DNA from: Abelmoschus esculentus
Lineage: Eukaryota; Streptophyta; Magnoliopsida; Malvales; Malvaceae
Direction of reading: 5' to 3'
DNA: 64,000 nucleotides
Assembly: GCA_035048815.1 (NCBI GenBank)
Contig: JAUCBN010000017.1
Coordinates: 16,488,936-16,552,935 of the forward strand
Position numbers and translations under genes: made by a program. The notes beneath the pieces were generated by a model. The model was not told the DNA's origin and did not search any database. It was given only the letters and a program-made list of their open reading frames with translations. Shown here piece by piece: positions 34,501 to 44,769 of the stretch; within the stretch, counting starts at the first letter, position 1, and each line of letters opens with the position of its first letter.

Positions 34501-36434
34501 ATTTGTCAAACTTCAATTCAAGTCTTGATGTTGATGGCCACCATGAAAATAGGAATGAGTTTTCTTCCACAGCTTTGATTCACCAGCATATGCTTTCCAA
34601 TTATGCAAATTCATCCACAGTGGAGGAATCTTGTCACTCAATGGTGACTCAAGTTTCACAAGTTGACCCTTCAGAGGCTAACCTCGGGGAGGTGCATAGG
34701 AATGAATCTGAAATGGATGAAGTCGAACCAATATGTTTGGAATCAAAGATTGATACTGGTCTTGACCATGATACGGATTTGGAGGGAATTTCTTCAAACT
34801 CCAATTGTCAAGCTATGCTTCCTAGAGAAAATCCTTCACCGAAATTGGAGAATCAGCTGTCGCGGTCTGATAATTCTACTGATGAACCATCCATTGATGA
34901 TCATGTTAAGCTGGAGGTAAGTTATGCAAGCATTTCTTATATTTGTTTGAATTTCTTCCCTTGGATGAATCGTCATACTTCTCTGAAGAGTAACTGTGTC
35001 AATTTTTTTGCATGTTTTGTCATCATATATTTTTTTCATTTTTCGAATACCAAATGCTTATTTCGATCTCACTAGATCAAGTTCTCCTGTTGTGATTTTT
35101 TTGTGCGAACCCAGAATTTGGTAGGAATAAAATGATGTTGAAGTAATCATGTTGAAGTAGCTAAAAGCACTGATATTATTTTTGAGTCAGCTAATCATGC
35201 TGAAGTAGCTAACTAAACATGGATTTTATGATAATCATATAATGACAGATACTTTAGATTTCAAGGGGCTGACCAATTGATTTAACAAATATGATTTTTT
35301 CTTATTGCATTTTCACTTAAATACCGTGGCGCATAACCTATTTAACACTTCATTTATTTGATTTTCATTGGATATCTGAAATTTTCAGGAGTTCGATTTC
35401 TTTGCTTCCTTTGGTTTCATAATCATCCTTTTCCCTCTAATATGCTTGATACTTGATAGAACATAGTACTATGTTGTATGTTCTCTGCATTTCACATGAT
35501 CTACCTCGGATTTATGGTATTTATGTACCCCAATTATAATTAAGACATGAAACTAACCATGGCAATGCTGATTCAGAAACAGTGTATAATTGCGACGGAG
35601 TCTACACGGGAAGTAGACATTGGCAACAGTGATCTTAATGTGCATAAAGCTTCCGAGTATGAGGACAAACTTTCAACAAACCACTCTTCTGTGATTTCAG
35701 AGTCTGCTTTTTCTCCATCTGAGGGCCCTGAACATACATTGCCGACAGACCAAGAAGACTTGAAAGGCCGGATCCTAAATGAAATGGAAAGTGGGGGCAG
35801 CCCTCAAGAGTCATCCAAACACTTTAATCATGCAGCAGAAGCATATGCCACTTATGTCGTTAAGGAAAATATCAGTGAAGAGGATGACAAGATTAAAGAG
35901 ATTGATGAGGGAATCCTCTCTGAATTGGATATGGTCGGGGACTTCAATGTCAAGAAAATTGATCTACCTGAGGGGTCCCATGTTGTCTATACTGAATCTG
36001 CACTGTTACCTGAGGTTATGAAGATCAAAACCGATGTTGAGCTGCCTATTCTTGAAGCAAGATCAGCGGAAGATATCGATTCAGCTTTCAAGCAACTTCA
36101 TGAAGGGGTTGATGTTGAGGAAATAATTCTTCCAAGTATGATCGAGAACCAGCAGGATGTCGAGGAAAGATCGCTGGAGTATATCCATACTGCTTTCCAT
36201 CAAGACCTGGAATCTAATCCAGCGAAGCTGCCACTCTCTTCTGAGTTACAGAAAGGACCTTCTGAGATAGAGCAGAACAATACGGTTTCTGGTAATGAGA
36301 TTGAAGCTAGTACTGCAGTCTCTGGTAAATATGAAGCAGCATCTGAAAATTCAATTCTGAACCTTGAAGGTAAGAAGGCAAAATCTCATGACTCAAGTTC
36401 GAGTTCCAGCTCGAGCTCTAGTGACTCTGAATGA
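31536..36434 (+). CDS. Acidic membrane-anchored protein of unknown function, copy 2 (complete, 1412 aa)
   Basis: Coding is 31536-34916 plus 35577-36434, with a 660-nt phase-0 intron (GAG/gtaagt ... ttcag/AAACAG). Residues ~28-78 form two hydrophobic segments (LVGLVCFFMLLYTSFPLLFS and VLVCTAVLLGTLLSFG), suggesting a membrane anchor with a long soluble tail. The rest is strongly acidic and Ser-rich (DNDEDEGEGEGEEAKEDES near 340). The most conserved-looking part is ~356-480: IKWTEDDQKNLMDLGTSELE, SRRTRKGMG, and a repeated motif ARRNPFEFPHD / PRRNPFDLPYDSGEE. The C-terminus is poly-Ser then DSE. I recall Arabidopsis relatives annotated only as hypothetical, so no function is claimed. Its 5' end is close to an Ogre LTR, and its neighbour, the MATE gene, is tail-to-tail ~400 bp away. 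Confidence 0.9.
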
Positions 36435-36832
36435 AGAAAACAAAATATAGTTCAGAAAAGTATAAAGTTGTGTGTTATCCGTTTTCGAGTTTTAGCGTTT
36501 CGAATTTGGTTAGCATCATGTTTTTTATCAAATGGTTATTTGTGTGCCTTCCAAGTGATGCAGTGTGATTATGGTTGAGTTTGATCCTCTACAGATTGGT
36601 TGTAAAAGTGAAGTCTTGAGTTCTAATAACATGTGGAACTGTTTTATATATATGAGTGTTATATATATAATAGTTCTGAACATGTATCTGTTTTTTTGAC
36701 TTTGAAATTGAAATTTAAGAACATTTTAATCATTCATATTAAATAAAATTTAAAGTGATGATAGATTTATATTATATAGTTATAAGTGCGATCATCACGT
36801 TAAACAATTGAGCAACATGATTGTGCAAATTA
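36435..36832. other. Convergent intergenic region
   Basis: Only ~400 bases separate the stop codons of the acidic-protein gene (+) and the MATE gene (-), so the two 3' UTRs must nearly meet or overlap. The first ~200 bases match the 3' flank of copy 1. No other gene is seen. Confidence 0.7.
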
Positions 36833-39760
36833 CTATGATTTTTGTGTATTGCCGCCGTTGTCTTCACTGGATGCCGGCACCAACCACTTGTTGACTCGAG
36901 CTCGAGCTAAATCCACCTGCAACATAACAATGGACATATCAGAAGATGGAACATTTTCATTTTTCATTTTCATGGGATATTGATTACCTGTCTATCCCAG
37001 TCAGTTTTGCAGGTGATAACTATGAGCACAACGGTTTGAAGCAATGTTCCTAGCAACATGCCAACCCGAACACCCTGGACCAACCAAAACATACAATAAG
37101 CAGCAGCAGAAGAAGATGTGTTGCAGAGTACCAAATGATGGACCTGCAGAATCCATTTCTTAAACATACAAAATACCAACCTTGACATGCATATCCAAAA
37201 CGTATCCAAGCACAACGCCGATAAGAATGCCAACTAGATAATACGACCCGATGTTAACCCATGCTACGGTGCTCTGCCATCCGGCTCCGACCGCAACTCC
37301 TGTTATATGTATTCGGTTAGATGTAGGCTCAAATGTCTTTACACAGATACGAAGATGTAACATCTAAGACGAAGGTGGGAATTTACCGGAGAGTACGGGT
37401 TGAACACTGTTCAGAAGAATGGAACAAGCCAACAATGGAGTTAACTCAGCAACTGCTTCGGCCACTTCCTCGCTGGTGGTGAAAATGTATGCTAAACGTC
37501 CTCGAAGGAATAAAAATACAACAAACAACACACAGCCGATGGCAAGTGATGTAAGAGTTGTCACTATAATCGAAAACGTGGCACCTTTCGCATTTCCTCT
37601 TCCAAGCTCGTTTGCCACCCTAACACTGCAATTTGTGCAACAAGGCAACCGGGTTTAACTTACAGTCCATGTTGTTTCTTTTCTTTGGGTATTTTTCCAG
37701 ACTCGAGTAGATGAAAAGCTTTGTAAAAGCTGAACGTACTCAGATCAGACTTCAGACACATACTTATTTCATACGTTCAAAACCGAGACCGAAGAAACAT
37801 AACTATGATAGCCTATCATATACTCGTATCTAACATTCAACTTCCGAATCCGACATACAAAATATGATTTCTTTTCGAGGTTTAAGTTTATAATACCTTG
37901 CAGCAGCTAAGAAACCAAGTGATATCATCATTTCCCATCCATTAATGTTGAGGCTACAAGGGAGAAAGTATTTACATATTAATAAGATGGAAAAATCAGA
38001 ATGATTGATAGCCCAACCGGGAAACATGAGACTTACCAAATGGCAAGAGCATCAATGGCTACCTGAGCATTTCAGATTTCCTGTTAGAAGAACCAAGATC
38101 GTGTTGTACCAGATTTCGAGACTGACCATGAAAACCAAATTTCTCAAATTAATATCTTACTATATATTTTCATTTAAATACTCGTACGCATATTTGGATA
38201 TCGATACCGGTACACGGACCGAGCATAACAGTGTTAGGTAGATATATTCAAGGATCAAACTATCTGAGGGTCATGTGAATGGGGTTGCTATCATCTATGG
38301 ACCCGGTTCAAACCTTACCTAGTCCTTGAACACATCTAATATCAAACACATACACATATCTGATATAACCCGAATTCGAGTAAGCAATCTTTATCTGCAA
38401 GTTCTGTCAAGGGACTCAAATGGACTGAGAAACCTTACCAAACCATAACACCAGATGACAAGGATAGCTTTACTACAGGAAAAAGATCCTTAAAGGCCAA
38501 CATTGAGAAACCCTTCCAAGTCCCTTTGCACCCACCACAAGTAACAAACAGAATCTGCCCTATATTGGGTATCCAATAGGCCAAAACGGTGGAAAACAGA
38601 GCTCCGGCGAGCCCATACTTCAATTTCACAGTCAAAAGCCACGAAAGAAAGATGTGAATCCCGATGGAGAACGCTGCCAAGTACACAATGATCATGTTTT
38701 TGCTCTGCGCTTGCAGGAACATTTGGCAGGTGAAGGAGATGATGAAAGAGAAGACGATGAAGATGAACCAATGGCTGATGTAACCAGACACATGTGCAAT
38801 CTTTTCATCTTGGCCTAATGCTATGAAAAGCGGGGTTGTGAAGATGTATAAAGGCAGAAGACAACAAGAAGATATGAACAAAACTAGCCATGATCTTTGA
38901 AGGTATATCCCCAACATATGGTATTGTTTTGCGCCAAAAGCTTGACCACATAGTGTTTCCAATGCACTTGCCATGCCCAACTGCACATTCGAAACGATTT
39001 CAAAAACATCAATAAGTCCGTGTTTAGAGACATGTATCCATATTCGACACTGATCCAAATCAAGATAACATAGCAGATTTGATATATGAGACATGTCTTC
39101 AAAAACAACCAGAGAAACTCAACCCCATGGCTATAAATTAAACTAAAAAGGCTTTCTTTTGTTGTTGATACTTGATCAGCCATGGAACCAACAACTGATC
39201 ATCTCAGGTTGATTTATCCAGGCCTTGAAAAACAAGTCAAAAGAGGTAGTCTTGCTTAGAGGACCACAACTCGTATTAGTTCCACAGTACTCGAAGTTTT
39301 TACCGGTAGCAAAACTAAAAAAGAAAAACATAGAAAATCTTAAACTTTTCCCAAGAAACAGAAGAAAAAAATAAAAGCTGATGTTTGATACATGATCAAA
39401 AACACCATGTCACCAATAAAAGCAACGATTCCAGGCAAGTAAGCCCCGAAGATCAAGAAAATGTTAAAGCAAAATGAATAGGGTGATCAAATAAGAACAT
39501 ACCAAAACACCATTGCCGAACCTCAACAGGACAGTGAAGCAAAGGGAATAAGCAGCAAGCTCAGTAGGACCGATATGACCGACGAAAGCTTGACTGATTA
39601 CCGTGACACCGAAGGTCGAGAACCGGGTGAAGGTTGCAGGTCCCGCGACAATCCACATCTTCTTGGACTCGGTCCATATCTTTTGTCCAAGCGTTGGTTC
39701 TTCTACGGGTATCTTATCGGCTCCATGAAGCAGCTTCTGGTTGATATCATCACCTTCCAT
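36833..39760 (-). CDS. MATE/DETOXIFICATION family efflux transporter (8 exons, one apparent frameshift)
   Basis: Exons in coding order: 39760-39503, 38980-38439, 38121-38037, 37953-37897, 37625-37387, 37299-37181, 37074-36988 and 36916-36833, all with GT-AG borders. The product would be ~490 aa, the normal MATE length. It starts MEGDDINQKLLHG and includes TFTRFSTFGVTVISQAFVGH, the family signature GMASALETLCGQAFGAKQYH, many membrane helices, ELGRGNAKGATFS and C-terminal VNKWLVPASS. MATE proteins export metabolites or xenobiotics using an ion gradient across plasma or vacuolar membranes; the substrate cannot be read from sequence. Exon 3 is 85 nt where 87 are needed: after GNLK the AAT-type codon is short by two bases, giving a TGA a few codons later. 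So this copy is a recent pseudogene, or the base call is wrong. Confidence 0.85.
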
Positions 39761-39961
39761 GGTTGACCAAACGGTTTAAATTCCTCCAAAGGCCAAAGCT
39801 CTTTTCTTCTCTTGTCGAGCAGCACTCTGTGTTCTTTTAAACTGGTTAGAAACAAAGACAGCAAACGAGTAGGGAGGGACGTGACACTTTACGTTAAAAA
39901 ACGAATTTATAAAATTTTATATAAAAAAATGTTTACTAAAAATTAAGTACAAATTTTTTTA
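39761..39961 (-). promoter_or_regulatory. 5' flank of the MATE gene
   Basis: Upstream of the MATE ATG. Homology with the copy 1 unit (6359-6505) continues to about 39920, so the duplicated block includes at least 140 bases of MATE 5' flank. No convincing TATA box was found in this short stretch. Confidence 0.4.
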
Positions 39962-40082
39962 GGTCAAATTCTCCGGCGACGAAGCTAACGAGAAATTCAT
40001 TGCACTCCTCGGTGGTCATGGAATTAAATCTTTGCACGTGCTGCCATTTCCGATGCCAGATGATGCAAGGAACCATAAAATA
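39962..40082 (+). pseudogene. Exon-like coding fragment, unidentified
   Basis: After a good acceptor (aaatttttttag) a 40-codon open stretch reads VKFSGDEANEKFIALLGGHG, then IKSLHVLPFPMPDDARN, with codon-like composition. It is cut by a MITE insertion at 40083. When the reading resumes beyond the MITE (40723) it meets a stop within a few codons. No parent protein is recognised and no neighbouring exon is visible, so it is probably a displaced exon. Confidence 0.35.
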
Positions 40083-40722
40083 GGAAAAATTATTACATGA
40101 ATCTTTTCCACCACCTAGTATATGGTCTTAACCAATTAAATTAAGACACATAATATATTTTTTTTATATCAAATTTACACATAAACATTGATCAAATCAT
40201 CTAATTTAACGTATTTGATTTAAAAAGGAAAAAAATATTATCAAAGATTTTTTGTGTAATCTTTCTCTTTGTTTTAAAAATTTTTCTAATTAATTTTTTA
40301 TATAGATTTGGGGTTTATGGTTTAGGGTTAGGGATTAAGGGTTTATGGATTAGTGGTTTATGGTCTATGTGGTTAGGGTTTAAGGTTTAGGGTTAGAGTT
40401 AGGGTTTAGGGTTACGTGTTATTGTTTAGGTTTAGGATTTAAGGTTAGGATTAGGATTAGGGTTTAGAGTTAGAGTTAGGGTTTAGGGTTAAGGTTTAGG
40501 GTTAGGGATTAAAAATTAATTAAAAATTGAACAATAAAGAGGAAAACAACATAAAAAATCTTTGATAATATTTTTTCTATTTTTAAATCAAATGCATTAA
40601 AGTGTATGATTTGGATGATGTTTATGTGTAAATATGATATGGAAAAAATATATTATGTGTCTTATTTTAATTGGTTGAGATCATATCTTAGGTGGTGGAA
40701 GGGTTCATGTAATAATTTCTCC
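40083..40722. mobile_element. Foldback/MITE element with telomere-like TTTAGGG core
   Basis: 640 bp. The terminal inverted repeats are ~210 bases each: left starts GGAAAAATTATTACATGAA, right ends TTCATGTAATAATTTCTCC. They are flanked by an 8-bp direct repeat ATAAAATA (40075-40082 and 40723-40730); a 9-10 bp call is possible because of flanking C/G. The long inverted repeats and 8-10 bp TSD suggest a Mutator-like non-autonomous element. The loop (about 40310-40510) consists of degenerate TTTAGGG/GGTTTAGGGTTAGGG repeats. Confidence 0.85.
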
Positions 40723-40809
40723 ATAAAATAGGGACTTTCTAGGGGAATATTGAGAAATTTAAGGGAATACGATGTTTAGGTTATATTTAAGTAAATAAGT
40801 GAATTAAGG

Positions 40810-43800
40810 TGTCGCGACATCTTTAAAAACGCGAGTTTAGGTGTAAAATAGCTTGGCCATTGATTTTGAAAAAATGTGAATTTTATCATTTTAATCTTTG
40901 AAAAAACCAAATTTTAGGAAAATATATGATTTAATTTTGAAAAATGATTTGGAGTCGCCACCGGCCACTTAGGTAGGCCTGACACCATAAAACAAACCAG
41001 AGATTCGTTTATAAAACATTTGGGTTCGGGAGTCGGTTACGTATAAGGACGATCCTTACAAACGCCCAAAAATTGGTACCTTAAAAAAATTACGTGGCAT
41101 TGGTATTTTGAAGATAAATATTAATTTAATTTTCCATTGTTAATTGAACATTATTTGAATCGAGGATATCCTTTTGATTTAGAAATTACATCACCTTTAA
41201 ACTTGAGTTGAACGAGACGTCCTCTAGATAGAAAACCTCACCCAAATTCAAAGGAATGTAACTTCCACCTCAAAAGGTTAAAGTAAAATGTATGACCGTT
41301 TTTATCTCGTTCATTTTAAGTTCTAACCCTAAAAAAGCTCCATTAATTAAGTATTTAGAACCTAAATTACTAATGTCGCTAGTTGCTTACCTATCAATTT
41401 TATTTAATACTAGGCCTACGTTATCTTATCAAAATTCTAAGTTTAAATAGCACATGAATTCGATACCAAGGTACACTCTCTAGGCCAACATCATGGTACG
41501 TCAAAACATCAGCCTCTTTAGTGTATCCGAGACATAAGATTCAAATACTATTATTTACGAATTATCTCCCTATTTAATTAATTAATTAATTAAAGTGACT
41601 AGTCCTAGAGGACTCTAAAATAATTAACTTAAATGTTTATGAGGTGACCTCCCTAAAATATGCCATGCAATACTTAAAATAAAACATAAAACAAAATAAA
41701 AGAACTCGGCATTTTTATTAGAAACATGAGAGTACAAATTACATCAAAATAAAATGTCATCATGAGTACAAAAGGACTTGCATTGGTAAAGATCAAAAAG
41801 GGACAAGAGTAAACGAACCTCAAAAAGATTTAATTAAGTGTGTAATTAGTTTTAAAGTTTTAGAAAAAATTTTAATTAAATTAATTATTTAATTAAATTT
41901 TCCTAATCTTCAAATTTTAATTAAAACTTAATTAAAGTCTAATTTGGTGAATTTTAAATTTTAGGGTTCAATTAGGGTTGGATTAAATTAGATTAATTTT
42001 TAAGTCTTATCTTAGAAAATTAAAATTAATTAAGGGATTTAATTAAAATAATTTCTAAATTTTAAGAATTTAATTTAACCTAATTAAAGTTTAATTTTGG
42101 TGGAACTTGGGCTAATTAGGCCTAATTAATTCTTAAATCTTATCTTTTAGAAATTAATTAAAATTAATTAAAGTAATTAATTAAAATTATTTCCTAAATT
42201 TTAAGAATTAAACTAATCCTAATTAAAGTTTAATTTGGTGAATGTTTTAAGGTTTAAAGGCTAGACTAGACCTAATTAAGTTGAATTAATTTTAAAACTT
42301 AATTTTTAGAGATTAATTAAAATTATTTTCTAAATTTTAAGAATTAAATTAAACCTAATTAAAGTCTAATTTCTAAATTTTAGGGGTCAAATTAATTTTA
42401 TATTAGATTTAACTAGGTTAAATTAATTTTAAAGTTTCCTTAAAAATTAAATTAAATTCTAATTAGAACCTAATTAATAATTTCAAGTCTTTAAAATCAA
42501 TTTTTTATCCTAATTAAGGTCTAAACTTGATTAATTTTAATCTTAGGGGTATAATTAGGGATTTAGGGACCTAATTGGGTGAAAACTAAAGTTCTAGGGA
42601 CCTAATTGGAAGTTCTGGGGACCTAATTGTAAAACAATCTAAAGTCAGGAGGACTTAAAGGGTAAAAAGCTCTAAACTAACTAGAACACGCGGATCCGGG
42701 TTCAACCCGGATCCGACCTGTGTGCCCGGCTGCCAAAACGGCGCCGTTTAGCCACCTCACAAAAACACCTAAGACCGAGTTGGCTCGGTCATTTGCACCG
42801 AGACCAACTCGGTGCAACTCACCCCAGCCCAGAACTCTCTGAATTTAACACCTAATACCTAGAAAACCCAGCAAAAACAGATCAAAACCCCTTAAATTCT
42901 TATGATGTTCACGTGTGTTCTTCGTGTTCATGAAGAACACGAAGAACACGGCCAAGGACCGCCGCACAGGCCGCCTCTCAATCTGCTCCTTCGCCGCTGA
43001 TGGTTACTCCGACGAGTTCGCCGGTGACTCCAAAAAGGTCCGACCGCCATTGATCTGACGCCAGAGGTCGTTTCCGGCACTGACAACCTCGCCAAAAACC
43101 TCGAATACCCTTAAAACACATCGAAAACGCAAAAACTCTAGATCTAAACACCTTGTAATCACTCATTTTTTATCAAATTTTAGTATTTATAGTATTACTG
43201 TAGTAGTCATATTATTAATAAAAAGAGAAGAAAAAATAGAGAAAAAATAAGAAAAAGAAGAAGAAAATGAAAGGAAGGTTGATGTGGGATTAGAATACCA
43301 CATTGATGAGAAACCTCAATTTCCTCTCTCTAAATGCTTATAAAAGGGGGTGAGGGGGAGCCTTTAAACAAAGAGAACCAATTGGGTGAGGGTAGTACCC
43401 TATGATCCTAATTTGAGAGCTTAGCTTTCCCCAAATTTTGGATGGTTCGATCGGGTCCTATTTTTAGGATTCGATCTAGTTAAAAATTTTAGAGTGGTCG
43501 TGGAATATCTCGGTGATGATCACTCGGGGTTAATCGTTCGAACTCTTAGGTATATTTTCTTTTCTTTATGTTGTATTTTGGCTTTATTTTAATGAAATGT
43601 AATGTTTGGTATTTTATTTGGTATTTAGATTTTATTTATGTTTTGGATTAATATTTATGTATGTTATGAATTTATGTTTTAGATTAGTATTTTATTTGTT
43701 AGATTAATATTTATATTTTATGTATTTATTTTTTATGTAATATATTTAATTTATTTTTAAGTTGCATGAATGAAATATTAATTTGTTTAATGCGGGCCTC

Positions 43801-44698
43801 TAAATTCGGTCGTAAGCAAGGCCAACTCCAGTATAGTGGTGGTGATTCGGACGCTTACCTTCGGGTTTAGATGCTTTAAAATAAATGTGTACATTCAATT
43901 AAAAATTAATTTGATCGTTAAATTAACCCGAAAAATTTAATATTAATAAATCGGTAATTATTAAAGTATCAATTTTTGGGCGGTATGGGGGTGCTAATCC
44001 TTCCCCATCCGTAACCGACTCCTGAACCCCAATTTTTAAAATCTCTGGTTTTATGGTGTCTGGTCTACCTAAACGGTCGGTGGCAACTCTAATTTTACAA
44101 AATCATTATTTTAACCGAAAACCCCACGTGAAAGACATTCATTTCAAAATAACACATCGGAAATGTTTTCCAACTTAGAAAAAGAAATATTTTTAGCGAA
44201 TTTAATTAATTGTGGATTTTATAGATCGCTACACACCTAAACCTTCGAAATCTAACCTATTTAAGCCCTAAACCCAACAATCCGATCAATCCAAAACAAA
44301 AACGAAACTGAAATCAAAGAATCAAACCAAGAGCTTACCGTCGATGACTCACTTCAAGCTTTCGATTGCCTCAACGAACCGATTCAAGCTCTCCAACTCC
44401 CGATTCTAGTGCCGATTCAAGCTCCAGATTCCCCTCCCCTTCACTACCGATCAAATCCCTATTTAAAGGGATTCGACTCAGCAATCCAACTTAGTTTAAA
44501 CTCTATCTAAATCCCTAAAAAAGCTCAACAAACAAATCCTAACCCTAACAAACTTCAGCAACAAACCAAGAACCCCCCTACGTTTCTGTTTTTTCACGAT
44601 TTTTAATTTTTTTAAATATTTTATATATTTTATTATTTATTTATTATTTTTATTTTGTTATTTATATCTTATTATTCATTTTCAAATTCGTGTTGACA
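40810..44698 (-). repeat. 3' LTR of Ogre element 2, carrying a nested solo LTR
   Basis: 3889 bp, or 2804 bp after subtracting the nested insertion, close to the 2810-bp 5' LTR. It contains AAAACGGCGCCGTTTA (42736), hairpin ACCGAGTTGG...CCAACTCGGT (42774-42813), and a 15-bp perfect stem GTGTTCTTCGTGTTC with complementary arm at 42935-42949. Confidence 0.92.
43154..44233 (+). mobile_element. Nested solo LTR, 1080 bp, TSD CACCT
   Basis: TGTAATCACTC...ATCGCTACA, flanked by CACCT at 43149-43153 and 44234-44238. The uninterrupted site is present in the 5' LTR near 59270. It shares termini and the 3' module with the solo LTR at 9016. It inserted after element 2 had two LTRs and then lost its internal part by LTR-LTR recombination. 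Confidence 0.93.
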
Positions 44699-44712
44699 GT
44701 TGCCCCTCTTTG
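44699..44712 (-). other. Polypurine tract of Ogre element 2
   Basis: Minus-strand AAAGAGGGGCAAC directly before the 3' LTR. Confidence 0.8.
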
Positions 44713-44769
44713 CTCAATGCTGCGAAGCAGGAGATGGGCAAAGACTAAAAAACACTAATTTTACTAAAG

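Noticed and set aside
37419..37658. Plus-strand ORF opposite MATE exon 5
   Set aside because: Antisense shadow of the MATE exon; the same ORF appears at 4836-5069 opposite the pseudogene copy.
40310..40510. True telomere or chromosome end
   Set aside because: The TTTAGGG repeats are degenerate, only ~200 bases long, and lie between long inverted repeats with a target duplication.
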